Of a stretch of 64,000 nucleotides of DNA, positions 41,499 through 52,739 are shown piece after piece. How positions within the stretch are numbered: the first letter of the stretch is position 1; each line of letters opens with the position of its first letter. The DNA is from Azorinus chamasolen (lineage: Eukaryota; Mollusca; Bivalvia; Cardiida; Solecurtidae). The notes under the pieces are model-generated. The model searched no databases. It saw only the letters and a program-made list of their open reading frames with translations, and had not been told where the DNA came from. The stretch is taken from contig OY755238.1 in the NCBI GenBank assembly GCA_963576725.1, positions 23,512,845 through 23,576,844 on the forward strand, read 5' to 3'. Both the position numbers and the translations under genes were made by a program.

Positions 41499-42027
41499 AT
41501 GTATACGTTTGCTTCAATTAATGGAGCTTCGGTAATAGATTATTTATTAACCTCTGACAGCAATTCATCATGCATTTGTAATTTCGAAATTCACCCATGC
41601 AAATGATTCAACGATCTGTAAAAGTACGATGAATAATACTGAGCAGTGTTGCTGGAATGATGATACGAAAGAAGAATTTAGGCGTGGTATAATTGGTATT
41701 TTGAATAGCTTTAATTATGTAACAGATAGTATTGATATACCAGACAAAAATTCTATAATTAAGTGTATAAATCAATTTCAAAGTATTATACGTCAAGTTG
41801 CTGATCCATTATATTGTAAGCATGTTAAATATGGAAATAATCAATCCTGTAGTGACCAGTCTTTCATTAAACATAAAAGATAGGGAATGTATAGAAGCAA
41901 AGAAAGAGTATCTCTACACACCTTAACATTATTTATAAGATGTAAAATTGATGATAGCAGACAACAATTTATATTATTAAAAAGCAGATACTAAACTCTT
42001 GTGAAGAAAAACCGCAGACAGTATAAA

Positions 42028-42928
42028 TTGAACAAGAGAGCCAGAATGGCCCTGAAGCGTTCACCAGACTATCAGAGAAGAAGATCTTCAAAGTTTTCAT
42101 TTTATGTTTTTATTGAAAACTAGCCCGCCCTGGGGCAGGGCAGGGCAAATGTTTACCCAATGGGCACTATTTATACTACTTCTGTAGTGGACCTGAACAT
42201 GATACTATGTGCCAAATATGAAAGCTGAGAACCTTCCAGTTTCAGAGGAGAAGATTTTCAAAGTTTTCACTATATGTTTCTATTGAAAACTGGCTACCCC
42301 TGGGGCTGGGCCAATTTTGACCCCAGGGGCATACTTTATATAACTTTTGTAGAGGACCTGAACATGATGCTATGTGCCAAATATGAAAGCTCAGAACCCT
42401 GTAGATTCAGAGGAGAAGATTTTCAAAGTTTACACTATATGTTTCTATTGAAAACTTGCTACCCCTGGGACGGGGCCAATTTTAACCCCAGGGGCATGCT
42501 TTACATAACTTTCGTAGAGTACCTGAACATGATGCTATGTGCCAAATATAAAAGCTGAGAACCTTCAAGTTTCAGAGGAGAAGATTTTCAAATTTTTCAC
42601 TATATGTTTCTATTGAAAACTGGCCACCCCTGGGGCGGGGTCAATTTTAACCCAAGGGGCATAATTTACATAAATTTTGTGGAGTACCTGAACATGATGA
42701 TATGTGCCAAATATGAAAGCTGAGAACCTTCCAGTTTCAGAGGAGAAGGTTTTCGAAGTTTTCACTATATGTTCCTATAGAAAACAATGTACCCCTGGGG
42801 CGGGGCCAATTTTGACCCCAGGGACCCTGTAGATTCAGAGTAGAAGATTTTTAAAGGTTCAAATTGTTGACGACTGACGACGCACGACGGACGACGCACG
42901 CCGACGGACGACGGACATCAGGCGAGCT
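42028..42928 (+). mobile_element. SINE with amplified 155-bp body, inside the LINE
   Basis: Head AACAAGAGAGCCAGAATGGC + CCTGAAGCGTTCACC, resembling the RUDI-type SINE head of bivalves. A body unit of about 155 bp (marked by TTTCTATTGAAAACTGGC and GGACCTGAACATGATGCTAT) is repeated about four times. Tail GACGACGCACGACGGACGAC and ATCAGGCGAGCTAAAAG. The LINE reading resumes directly after it. Confidence 0.75.
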
Positions 42929-44007
42929 AAAAGTTAAAAGAAATAGAAAACCTGCGACATACATGTACAAAGCCAAGATAATTCTGGAAATATTTCAGTA
43001 AGAAATATAGCAGTTTAAACCAAGTACCATTAGGATCCTTTTACGAATATTTTTCTCAGCTTCAGAATTAAGACGCAGAAAATTTCTCCTCAACTCATAA
43101 TTTCAATGATACAGAAAATAGTTGTTCGGAATCGAATGGAAACATTACTATTACAGAAGTAATACAGGCTGTTAAATCCTTAAAAATGTAAAGGAATCTG
43201 TGAATGATATGTTGTTTAATGAATACTTTGTTGACTCATGTGATATATCAGGTTCTCATATGTGTGATATAATTAATGCAATTTTAGATAGTGGTTTCTT
43301 TCCGGATAAATTGACTGTGGGAGGGGTGGTATTATTCCAATGCACAAAAAGGGTGACAAACGTGATGTAAATAATTATAGAGGGATAACCTGAGTCAGCT
43401 GTTTATCCAAGATATTCACAAGCATTTTGAATAAGCGCTTAGTAGAGTATTGTGAAAATAATAATGTCTTATATATCTTATCTGATTGTCAGTTTGGGTT
43501 TAGAACAGGTAAATCTACGAGTGATTCACTATCTATTCTTCATTCTATTATTCAGAAATATTTGAATGCAAACGACAGGTTGTATTGTGTATATGTAGAT
43601 TTTAACAAAAAGTGCTTTTGATGGTATATATCACAATGCACTCTGGTTAAAATTGTATAGGTATGGGATTGATGGGGAAATACTGAGGGTAATTAGGAAT
43701 ATGTACAACAAGATAAAATCATGTGTCAGAGCGTGTAATGATTACACGGAATTTTTTAGTATGCTGTTGGATTGAGACAAGGGGAGATAATTTCGCCAAT
43801 AATGTTCTCCCTTTATTTAGAAGACCTTGAATATATTTACAAGAAAATGTGAATTTGGGTTTGGCAATATTAAAGATATTGTTTTTATTTTATTGTTATT
43901 TGCAGATGATATGGTGATTTTAGGCGATTCACCAAAAGATATACAGTATAGTTTAAATCTTTTATCATTATATTGTAATAAGTGGAGCTTGGAGGTGAAT
44001 AAAAACA

Positions 44008-44455
44008 AGAGCTGTCCGCAGACAGTGCGCTCCACTTTCTATAGTGCTGGATAGTGTAGTGGAAGTCAGAAAGGGGATATAACTATAGCAAAATTCATTT
44101 TAGGGTTACCTGTCCTTGTGAAATGGGTCCCCCGTGTAACAGTTAACATGTATACCAAAGTTGAACCAAATATCGTGGACAGTGTCTGAGACATGGACCT
44201 AAACATAAAACTTAACCAACAATGAAAAGTCGATAAAGGGGCATGCCAAACTATGCCAAAATTAATTTTAGGGTTATCTACCCTTGTGACATGGGTTTCC
44301 CTTGTGATAGTTAACATACATACCAAATATGAACCAAATATCTTTGATGGTTTCTGAGAAAAGGAGCTTAACACAAAGGTTAACCAACGCCGACGCCGAC
44401 GAGAGGATCATGACAATAGCTCCACTTTTTAAAAGCATGGAGCTAAAAAAGAAAA
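44008..44455 (+). mobile_element. SINE inside the LINE
   Basis: Head ACAAGAGCTGTCCGCAGACA + GTGCGCTCC, two body units of about 175 bp (TTTTAGGGTTACCTGTCCTT and TTTTAGGGTTATCTACCCTT), tail CGCCGACGCCGACGAGAGGA and GCATGGAGCTAAAAAAG. It splits LINE residues EVNKN from the following part. Confidence 0.78.
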
Positions 44456-45420
44456 TGAGGGTGGCTCTTAGCAAGTGAATGTTTCACATATAATGGCTGT
44501 GATTTAGAAGTTGTTGATAATTTAAATTATTTGGGTACAGTCTTTAATTATACAGGTACATTTGTTCACAATCAGGAGCATTTAGTTGGAAAAGCTCTAA
44601 AGGCATTAAGCATAATTTTAATAAATTGTAAAAAAGTCAAGATTAAACCAAAATTACAATGTCAACTTTTCGACGCATGTGTTGGCTCTATATAAGGGTA
44701 TGCCCTTTACATATCACGTTAAGTGAACATAGCGAAATACTGGTATAGATTGTTGAACAATGATAATGTTACATTGCATACTGTTTACAACATGTGTTTA
44801 CAGGATTGTAACAATGGGTAGAAAAGCTGGTTGTTAAATATGGAAGATACACTGTACAAAAATGGATTTGCTTTTATTTGGGATCAGCAGAATATTGTAA
44901 ATGTTAAAGCATTTATCAGCATTTTGAAACAGCGTCTTTTAGATAATTTCTATCAATCTTGGTATTCAGGTAAAGAAAGCACTGCAGTACTGGACCTTTA
45001 TAACAATGTAAAAATATAATTCGGTTATGAAGCACTTTTGGATATCTTACCTTTCGATTACATTGCTAAAATCAGAGTATCGGCTCACAGATTACACATT
45101 CAAACAGGTAGGTATTCAAGAAAAATATTACTTAGAAATGAAAGGTATTGTTTGTATTGTAGACAGCCTGATACAGAGGACGAATTCCATTTTGTTATTA
45201 AATGCCCATGCTTTGCTGATCTTAGGAAAAAGTATATCAACAGATATTTTATAAACAGGCCAAACATGATGAAGTTTATTACATTGTTGGAAGCAGATGA
45301 TGTGAAAACTATTTTAAATCTGGCAAAGTATTTTTTAAAAAATACATTTGCATTGCGTTTTACACTTAGCCATAATATATAATAACTGTTCATCCTCGGA
45401 ACAATATACATATAAAATAA

Positions 45421-45774
45421 ATCTAAATAACGAATCACGTGACATAACATATACTATAATAAAATATTGTTTTTTGTTTATGAAAGATTATATTTGACTA
45501 TTATATGTATTAGCATATGTGTATGAATGGTGATGTACAAATGAACAAATCAATAAATATATGTTCTGTTCTTTAAAAACTTACAAGGCCAGTAAGATCA
45601 GTTTTGCGTTATGATCCCAAAGATAATTAAAGGCTTTGCAAGTTAAATAATTATCGTCAGCAAATATTCTCCTCTGCTATATTTATCCGAGTACAGACAA
45701 AAACGTATATTTATTCATTGGCACACCAGCACATCATCAGTAAGTCATACACTCATACATACAGAAGAACGTGT
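45421..45774. other. No recognisable feature
   Basis: AT-rich 3' flank of the LINE. No gene or repeat end seen. Confidence 0.35.
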
Positions 45775-45967
45775 CTTAAGCGGTCATTTATTTATTGATA
45801 TTTGAGTCTTAAAAGATAAATGAGTGTTTAATACAGGGTAAATGTAATGCAGAAAGCTCCAATAGCAGCTTTTTGTATTACTTTCTACCTGCATTAAGCT
45901 ACCATCTGTTTCAAAGACCCAGATTTAGACCTCTTTTTAAGGGTCGGTTAAGACGGGTTCTAATGTT
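45775..45967. mobile_element. TA-E MITE
   Basis: GTGTCTTAAGCGGTCATTTA to AAGACGGGTTCTAATG. Hairpin TAATGCAGAAAGCTCC / AGCAGCTTTTTGTATTA. The leftmost bases are lost. Confidence 0.8.
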
Positions 45968-46479
45968 TATAGATATCAATATAGATATAACTAGAACTGT
46001 AAGCCAAAGGCTAACGAATACCCCCCACACCTGACTGTTTGTCAGAACACCTATCATCAATCTGAACATATTTACATACAGAAACATGAAGAGATTTAAA
46101 AACAATACATTCCCCAACCCAATTTATGAAACAAAAATGACAAGATGTTCAGCAATAAAGAAAAATGAAGAATAATTCAGAATTCAGAGAAATAAGACCC
46201 TTTCATGAGGTTTTATCCACACAACATATTTTTCTCATATTCTAAGTACGTGTACATGTGTAATAAGTTATGGGAGGACTGAAAGCAATGCCATGGTCCC
46301 TAACCGGTTGAACTCTGTCACAATTTAACGAAAAGCACTTATGTGCTGCACATTCATACAAGAACCTGTATATCATACTTATTGATTCAAATATACCACT
46401 TCTAACATGTAATATTCAATCCAAGATCAATCACAAACATAAATAAAGCACCTTTTACCAAATATTGTCAAGTCCAAAA
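45968..46479. other. No recognisable feature
   Basis: About 500 bases. No gene or known repeat that I can see. Confidence 0.35.
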
Positions 46480-47095
46480 AGGAAGATAAGTCTGTTAAAA
46501 CTTAATTAAGTGTTATGGTTGCTGCATGACAATGCCATCCAATAAGTTCAAGCAGCTTTGTTTATTTTTGTGAAGTGTCAACTCCAAAGTTCTAAACCTA
46601 GGTACCTTTTTAGAAAAAATCATTAAGTTCAAGGACCATAATTCTGACAAAAATTATTCAACCAGACCGATATTCGAATTTAAGCTGTAACTCATCTAGA
46701 TTTAGCTTTATGTCAAATGTAAAGTTAATATCTCTAACAAATTCCAAAGAAAGACCGGAAAATTGAAAATTTGAAGAAAACAAATGTTCAAGAGCAATAA
46801 CTCTGGAAATAATTATTTAACCGGACTGTGATTGGAACATAAGCTGTAACGTATCTAGATTTAGCTTTGTAGAAATCTCCAGAAAACACTGGTAGGGGAC
46901 TAAAAGGGGGAGATAACTCCTGAAGTAGTAGTCCGATCATAATGGAAATATGCGGTGTACAGGTTTATATGGTCATATGGCTATACTTTCAACAAAATTG
47001 AAGCAAAACTGTAGTAGAAGAAGAAGGCCGGACAAAATTGTATCCACGGACGGACAGACGAACGGACGAACTTCGTTGTGGGGGTATAGTTAGGT
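46480..47095 (+). repeat. Bivalve-type dispersed repeat with GGACGGAC tail
   Basis: Two related units (TTCAAGGACCATAATTCTGA and TTCAAGAGCAATAACTCTGG, each followed by a CTGTAACTCATCTAGATTTA or CTGTAACGTATCTAGATTTA block) and the tail CCACGGACGGACAGACGAAC, CTTCGTTGTGGGGGTATA. A repeat type I associate with bivalves. Confidence 0.65.
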
Positions 47096-47735
47096 ATTTC
47101 TGTATGCAGATTATTCCTAGGATGAACAGTTCCTATACGCAATTTATGACTAAGCAATTTAATAATCTTCATCCTGCCTGATCTATTGAAAAACAGCTTT
47201 CGATAAAGTTCTTCCGAAGTAAAATTAAGACATTTAATAATAAAGGGGAATTCGTCTTCTGTATCAGCCTGCCTACAATACAAACAATACCTTTCATTTT
47301 TCAGTATCACTTTGAAGATCTACCCGTTTGTATATGTGAGCCTATATTTTGTTCATAACCGAATGATATTTTATCAGAATACACTAATGCGACCACAAAA
47401 ATGGGCATACTTCTGGGTGACAGAGGCAGGTGGTAGCTTAATGCAGGACGAAAGTTATGCAGAAAGCTACTATAGGAACTTTCTGCATTACTTTTGCCAT
47501 GCCTTAAGCAAAACACCTGTTTGTTAAGACACTTATTTTCAATGAATGAATTAAGACAGATTCTATTGTAACAAAATTGATAGAAATTATCTAACAGGCG
47601 CTCTTTACAAGATGCCACTATAACATTTAACATTTGCAATATTCTGTTTTTAATCACAAATAATAGCAAAACCATTTTGGTAAAGTGTATCTTTTACATT
47701 TAATAACCAGTTTCTATATGAATTACTTCAATCTT
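47070..47735 (-). pseudogene. Second copy of the 41-45 kb LINE, C-terminal part
   Basis: On the minus strand NERYCLYCRQADTEDEFPF matches the C-terminal knuckle of the LINE at 45150, and upstream of a MITE (47378-47572) KERLLDNFYQ and the region near 47690 match 44830-44960. It lies tail to tail with the plus-strand copy. Confidence 0.85.
47378..47572. mobile_element. TA-E MITE inside the minus-strand LINE
   Basis: TACACTAATGCGACCACAAA to AAGACAGATTCTATTGTA. GAAAGTTATGCAGAAAGCTA pairs with AACTTTCTGCATTACTTT. LINE sequence continues on both sides. Confidence 0.82.
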
Positions 47736-47764
47736 CTGAACACTAGATTTTAAACTGCGTTTAT

Positions 47765-48085
47765 TATTCTGTGTGTTCAGCACTTTATACCAGTACAGAA
47801 GAGCCGGTCTACTGTGTTTATTATTCTGTGTGTTCAGCACTTTATACCAGTACAGAAGAGCCGGTCTACTGTGTTTATTATTCTGTGTGTTCAGCACTTT
47901 ATACCAGTACAGAAGAGCATACCAGTACAGAAGAGCCGGTCTACTGTGTTTATTATTCTGTGTGTTCAGCACTTTATACCAGTACAGAAGAGCCGGTCTG
48001 TGTTCAGCACTTTATACCAGTACAGAAGAGCCGGTCTGTGTTCAGCACTTTATACCAGTACAGAAGAGCCGGTCTACTGCGACCT
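47765..48085 (+). repeat. 57-bp tandem repeat with 38-bp short units
   Basis: Three to four units of TTATTATTCTGTGTGTTCAG + CACTTTATACCAGTACAGAA + GAGCCGGTCTACTGTGT (57 bp), then units of about 38 bp lacking the TACTGTGTTTATTATTCTG part. Both multiples keep frames open; the ORFs are not called. Confidence 0.9.
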
Positions 48086-48104
48086 CCAAACACTAAGTCT
48101 AATT

Positions 48105-48247
48105 CTGTCTTTTAAGACAAGTGGTAGCTTTATACAGGACGAATGTTATACAGAGAGCTCCTTTAGGCATGACTTCCATCCTGCATTGGGCAACACCCTA
48201 TATTCATTCATCATATGGTCACTCTATGCAGGTTCTATTGTATTCCA
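48105..48247. mobile_element. TA-E MITE, left end lost
   Basis: AAGACAAGTGGTAGCTTTAT to TGCAGGTTCTATTGTA, with TTATACAGAGAGCTCCTT in the hairpin. Confidence 0.7.
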
Positions 48248-48398
48248 ATAGTCTCAAATAACGTCACGTGTTAACGTGATTCTGTTCTGTTCTGTAAATG
48301 AGATAACTGCTTAACTCCCTATACACGTTCATCGCAGAGGACTGACTAGCAGGATATTCAAATTTCTTTCTTTCGATTTGCTATATAAAAAAAAACTA

Positions 48399-48595
48399 CA
48401 GTATAACCTGTCTTAAGTAACCATTCATTTATTGAACACGGGAGTCTCGAAAAGCAGGTGGTTGCTTAATGCAAGGTAGACGTAATGCAGAAAGCTTCTT
48501 TAGGAGTTTCTGTATTATTTTGACCTGTATTCAGCTACCGCCTATCTTACAGGCCCATAGTTAATTATATAACATATGGCTCTTTAGAATATGTT
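48399..48595. mobile_element. TA-E MITE
   Basis: TACAGTATAACCTGTCTTAA start and normal subterminal blocks (GCAGGTGGTTGCTTAATGCA). The right end is worn (AGAATATGTTCATAA). Confidence 0.8.
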
Positions 48596-48698
48596 CATAA
48601 CTCTACCTGACCTATAAAGAGCTTTGTGTTATGCTTTTGTACGAGATTTTGTAGCATATGCTGTAACTGTTCTCCTCATAAACAATAATAACGGACAG

Positions 48699-48815
48699 AT
48701 TAACCCCTTTTTGTACCAGGTACGACGGCATTGACATTCGCAAACAGTTAAGATCCAGATCAAACATCGCGTAATGGGATGTCGGATCAGAATCCAAACT
48801 GTTTGTCATTCATAA
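48699..48815 (+). mobile_element. TTAA-H MITE, diverged
   Basis: TTAACCCCTTTTTGTACC and hairpin GCAAACAGTTAAGATCCAGA ... TCAGAATCCAAACTGTTTGT. Confidence 0.6.
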
Positions 48816-48879
48816 AAAACTCGCTTATTTATAATTCGACGTGACTTTTCCATGATAAACTCGGAAATTATACATTCCT

Positions 48880-49061
48880 TTTTTTATGTATTGATTTATT
48901 ACAGTCCTGCTCTTCTCAATTAAACAGAGCCTCTTCTTGTATTACTATTTATATATCCTCGTGTATTCATGTACTGTGAACTGAGAGAAATAAAGTGAAT
49001 TTGAATTTGAATTTGAAGTTGACCTCTTTTTGATGACCGCTTAAGACAGGTTATACTGTGT
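48880..49061. mobile_element. LINE-like 3' tail followed by a TA-E end
   Basis: AGAGAAATAAAGTGAATTTG with a short GAATTT repeat resembles a CR1/RTE-style 3' tail (inference). TGATGACCGCTTAAGACAGG and TTATACTGTG are the right end of a TA-E. Confidence 0.45.
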
Positions 49062-49129
49062 ATCTCTGAGGCATATCCTAAAATAGAGAGCACAAAGGCG
49101 TCGAACATTTGAAACTGTAATTCTAGGTT

Positions 49130-49385
49130 AATATTGATATTATTTTCTACAATTAATTAACAGCTGTTAAATGCCTTAAGAGCTTTTCCCCACTGAATGT
49201 TCCCGATTGTGACCGAGTGTGTATAATTAAAGTATGCACCCAGGTAATTAAGGTCTGTACCCAGGTAATTAAAGTTATCGGCAACTTCTAATACGCTGCC
49301 ATTATAGATGAACTTTTCATTTGCTAAAAGTCTCTCCCTATTTTCTAAAGCCCTTCACTTTTTAAACAAAAACAACCACTCCAGT
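49130..49385 (-). pseudogene. LINE fragment, inner part of the minus-strand copy
   Basis: On the minus strand FIYNGSVLEVADNFNYLGT matches YNGCDLEVVDNLNYLGT of the LINE at 44500, and GKALKAF matches GKALKAL. A short inner duplication repeats NYLG. With 47070-47735 this is one reversed LINE copy spread apart by later insertions. Confidence 0.75.
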
Positions 49386-49593
49386 TATCGCAGTGTGTAG
49401 ACGGTGTGTTTGAACTACACGACTTTGTATATGTACTTTACATATCTATTAGTGAATACGTAATATAATCATATCAACTAAACGAATAACAGTATCAAGA
49501 CAATGTAATTAATAATTATCAATCCGGAATTAACATCTTCTTGAAAATATAAGCCAGGGTCTTCGAAAAAAAGCATTATAGGCGAAATTACCT
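49386..49593. other. No recognisable feature
   Basis: AT-rich DNA up to the C-run. Confidence 0.3.
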
Positions 49594-49618
49594 CCCCCCC
49601 CCCCCCCCCCCCCCCCCC
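49594..49618 (+). repeat. C-run of 25
   Basis: An uninterrupted poly-C at the edge of a truncated TTAA-A3. The length is as given and may be affected by sequencing. Confidence 0.85.
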
Positions 49619-49624
49619 TTGCCG

Positions 49625-49760
49625 CAGGCAAACGCATATTCATGACATCATGAATATTTATTAGCTGACGTTTTATAATATAAACATTACAAGGAATTGT
49701 TTGTTTTGCCCAAAACTGTAGAATCAGAACTATAGTATGTCAAAAGCAAACAGAGAATGG
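49625..49760 (+). mobile_element. TTAA-A3 MITE fragment
   Basis: ATTCATGACATCATGAATAT, TTGTTTTGCCCAAAACTGTA and TGTCAAAAGCAAACAGAG. Both ends are missing. Confidence 0.65.
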
Positions 49761-49989
49761 TGCCCATTCCAATCTGGACACCTATTACATGTATAATCAA
49801 AATTATGAATTGATGAGAAATGCTCTGCTTAGTCAATTTGAGTTTGAAAAAAACAAAGCTGATAATTTAAAATATTTAAGATGATTGTTTTTCAATTCAT
49901 TTTCCTCTTTATCAATATATAGTCTGAAAGCTCTAGGTGTTGTACGTTGTGTGTGTTGTTTCACATTTCTGTTCAAAAACTGATTCAGA

Positions 49990-50068
49990 ATGTCAAACAG
50001 TTTGGATCCTGATGAGACCCCGAGTTACACGTGCTCGTCTAATATGGATCCATATTGTTTGCTTAGGT
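49990..50068. mobile_element. TTAA-H core hairpin, worn
   Basis: AACAGTTTGGATCCTGATGA, CCCCGAGTTAC, ATATGGATCCATATTGTTTG. Confidence 0.6.
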
Positions 50069-50099
50069 AATTACAGATTCTCAGCTAAGATGCATTGAC

Positions 50100-50375
50100 T
50101 TAATATCTAAAAGCTATGATACCGTTATAAATATGATAATATAACATTTAATGCTATGATACCGTTATAAATATGATAATATAACATTTAATGATATGAT
50201 GTCGTTATAAATATGATAATATAACATTTAATGATATGATACCGTTATAAATATGATAATATAACATTTAATGCTATGATACCGTTATAAATATGATAAT
50301 ATAACATATAAGGCTATGATACCGTTACAAATATGATAATATAACAGTTAATGCTACATGTATATAACATTTAAT
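50100..50375 (+). repeat. 40-bp tandem repeat, about 6-7 copies
   Basis: Unit ATGCTATGATACCGTTATAA + ATATGATAATATAACATTTA, with few differences between copies. Confidence 0.9.
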
Positions 50376-50403
50376 GCTATGATACTATACAATAGAACCT
50401 GTT

Positions 50404-50835
50404 TTAACAATTGCTTCATAAGCTTTTTTAAGACCTAATCTCTGGGGCTTAATTGTCACAGGGGATGTTTTTGTTTATTTGACGGAGATTATCCCCTCTG
50501 CCAAGAACTAAAAGGAAGGCATGTCGGTTGTTTTGATCCCATGCACTGCTTTGCAGCGAATGAGATTAGCCGAAATCATCTTCCTGATACATGTATCATC
50601 CCTCATCATCATGTCATCACATTATATGACCTACTCAGTGCCGCAGTGCCGTAAAACCCAACTCACTCACTCACTCACTCACCTAACCTCTTTGGGTAAA
50701 TCTACCGAAAAGGAGTATTTACTACAGAAAATGAAAAAAATAGAATTGTGTAGAATTGCTCTATTTATCACAATAATTTTATAAAGCGACTTTTACAGAG
50801 GCGTCAAAAGGCGTCAATGTTTGGACATGGGTCAA
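50404..50835 (+). mobile_element. TTAA-B MITE inside TA-E, split by a SINE
   Basis: Left 40 bases (TTAACAATTGCTTCATAAGC, AGACCTAATCTCT), then the SINE, then CCTCTTTGGGTAAATCTACC to TTTGGACATGGGTCAA. The left arm of the inner hairpin is deleted. Confidence 0.82.
50444..50682 (+). mobile_element. SINE with 9-bp target duplication
   Basis: Flanked by CTAATCTCT (50435-50443) and CTAACCTCT (50683-50691). Tail GCCGTAAAACCCAACTCACT + (CACT)n is typical of a molluscan SINE. The head is not clearly tRNA-like. Confidence 0.85.
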
Positions 50836-51230
50836 GCGGCCATCAAAAGAATGTATAATTATAGGTCTGTAAGACATGTGGTAGCTCAATGCAGGCCAAA
50901 CGTAATGCAGAAAGCTTCTAAAGGAGCTTTCGGTCTCACGTTTGCCCTGCATTTAGCACCATCTGCTTTTTAAGACTGCTATGTTCAATAAATAAATGAC
51001 CGCTTCGAGCCTGTTCTACTGTATGTAAAGATCCTTATGTGTTATTTATAGGATTTCTTTTATTTCTACTTAACATATTTACGACTTCTTGTCTACATCC
51101 AAAGTCGCCGTTGGCGTACAAATAGTTAAGAATACCTCATAGTTTGTCGTCTATTTTAAGTAAATCAGCAATCCAGATTTTTCAAACATTTTCTCGATTT
51201 GATTGTTACGAAATTTAGCGAGATTTTGCA

Positions 51231-51597
51231 TACAGTGCTCCCTCTCTACAACGACACCCTTTGGGGTACGAATATTGTATGTGTTGTTCAGAGGGAGTTG
51301 TTATAGGGAGGGAAAATCAAACATAATTAGCTTGTTTGCATATCCCCAGATAAGGTGTATTTCGAGAACTAAAACCGTTATGCCTCTATCAAACCCTATG
51401 TTGTGATCACTCTTTAGAATCGTCACAAAGTGACGATTCTAAAGAGTGGTCACAACATAGGGTTTGATGGAGGCATAAAGAAAATACGATGGAAAAATGT
51501 TGTTTCTGGAGCCTTGTTGTTTTGGAAACAGTGGCATGCGTTGTTGTAAGGAGGGAATCGTTATTGAGAGGGTCGTTGTAGGGAGGGAGCACTGTAT
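51231..51597. mobile_element. TA-G MITE, copy 2
   Basis: TACAGTGCTCCCTCTCTACA to GGGAGGGAGCACTGTA, 367 bp, with the perfect centre around TTTAGAATCGTCAC/GTGACGATTCTAAA. Same length as copy 1 and differing at a modest number of bases. Confidence 0.92.
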
Positions 51598-51814
51598 TAG
51601 ATTCGCTTAGGGATGGGGTTTCTAATTTGATCGCACGCCACATGTTCTGAATGTCAAATTGCATTTCAACAAGTACTTAAATGTCTTTTCAACGGAAATT
51701 ATTTTCCAGGAAGAGTGATCACTAATAGTGTAACCGTCGTCATGTCGACCTTGGATTGGATACGAGAATAAATCGTAGTAGCCCTTACATTGTTAAGCGT
51801 GGACTGATTTGCAT

Positions 51815-52092
51815 TTAACCCTATCCTCCATAAAGTATACGCGTCTGTAAAAGTCAACTGTTGGAACCATTGTGGTAAATAGAGTATTTGCTCCTATAGG
51901 AGCAAATGCTCTATTTATCACAATGGTTTCAAAACTACACAATTCTAAATTTTTCATTTAAAGTATTATTTATCACAATGGTTTCAAACTACAAAATGTT
52001 AAAACTTTCCTTTTCTGTAATTAATGCTCCTTTTCGGTAGATTTATATCAAAGTGACTGGATCTAAAAATAGCCTATGAGGGAATGGGTTAA
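51815..52092 (-). mobile_element. TTAA-B MITE with inner duplication
   Basis: TTAACCCTATCCTCCATAAA to GAGGGAATGGGTTAA. Exact CTCCTATAGGAG core. TTTATCACAATGGTTTCAAA and what follows is present twice. Confidence 0.9.
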
Positions 52093-52158
52093 AACAGTTT
52101 GGATTCAGATAAGACTGTAAGTCAATTGTTTGATACTCTGTCAATATTTTCTCAAACG
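52093..52158. mobile_element. TTAA-H fragment
   Basis: AACAGTTTGGATTCAGATAA and CTCTGTCAATATTTTCTCAA are H blocks between the TTAA-B and TTAA-K elements. Confidence 0.55.
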
Positions 52159-52407
52159 TTAACCCTTCTCTTGCTGAATTTTAAAATACATTTCTCCTTC
52201 TTTACCCATGCCCTGTTGTATAATTACATATATCGTCAGTGTGTACAAGTATTGCGCTGTGCAATCACTGCTGTGGGGTGCACTGGTTGCACAATCAACT
52301 TGTAAATAGTGCAGACCCTGATGAGACAGCTCCTGCAGGAGCTGTCTCATCTGGGTCTTCACTATTTACAGATAGGTATATTGACGTGAATAGCAAGCGA
52401 AGGGTTA
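52159..52407 (+). mobile_element. TTAA-K MITE, copy 2
   Basis: TTAACCCTTCTCTTGCTGAA to TAGCAAGCGAAGGGTTAA, core CTCCTGCAGGAG at 52330-52341. Matches copy 1 almost base for base, so K has moved recently. Confidence 0.92.
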
Positions 52408-52739
52408 ATACGAACGATACGTAAATAATAACAATAGTCATAAAAAGGAAAGATGATAAAACAATATAATAATAACAGCAATAATAACAACAATACTACT
52501 GCTACTAATGATAAGTAATGATTGTTTTTGGATGCAAACACAGAACTTGCCCAAAAGATCCCCTATGTCATAAATATGAATATTGTCGTCTGCAGAATGT
52601 GTCATCAACTACAACTTTCGTTTGTTTAATGTTCTCCATTTTCTTGTAAACCATTTCCATAGTTAAAGCAAAGTTTGGACCCTGATGAGACGCCGAGACA
52701 ATCAACGCCTCATGTGGCCTCTGTGGTGCGTAACGTTGC
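52408..52739. other. AT-rich, one TTAA-H scrap
   Basis: Includes AAT/AAC-rich low-complexity DNA (52430-52520) and AGTTTGGACCCTGATGAGAC with GCCGAG near 52673. Otherwise unassigned. Confidence 0.45.

Larger units (their letters stand above)
41120..45420 (+). pseudogene. LINE with AP-endonuclease and reverse transcriptase, broken
   Basis: Coding traces in order: endonuclease LFLLGDFNSRVG (about 41198-41233) and NGRIGHDKDCG, then YTFASINGASVIDYLL continuing after a small insertion; linker; reverse transcriptase SDCQFGFRTGKSTSDSL (about 43478), VYVDFNKK (43591, motif A), LLFADDMVILGDS (about 43893, motif C); then NLNYLGTVFNYTG (44525) and the C-terminal RYCLYCRQPDTEDEFHFVIK with its Cys/His knuckle, ending about 45382. 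The 5' end is missing. Insertions at 41404-41498, 42028-42928 and 44008-44455 plus frameshifts and stops make it inactive. Non-LTR order EN-RT-zinc knuckle; CR1/Jockey/I-like by style, clade not settled. Confidence 0.8.
50388..51023. mobile_element. TA-E MITE holding TTAA-B holding a SINE
   Basis: Left end TACAATAGAACCTGTTTTAA, then TTAA-B (50404-50835), then TA-E resumes TCAAGCGGCCATCAAAAGAA and ends GCCTGTTCTACTGTA. The hairpin AACGTAATGCAGAAAGC remains. Confidence 0.85.

Noticed and set aside
47814..48251. 145-codon ORF
   Set aside because: Produced by the 57-bp tandem repeat and a MITE fragment.
49594..49618. G-quadruplex or i-motif from the 25-C run
   Set aside because: Possible chemically, but homopolymer length is unreliable and nothing around it supports a role.
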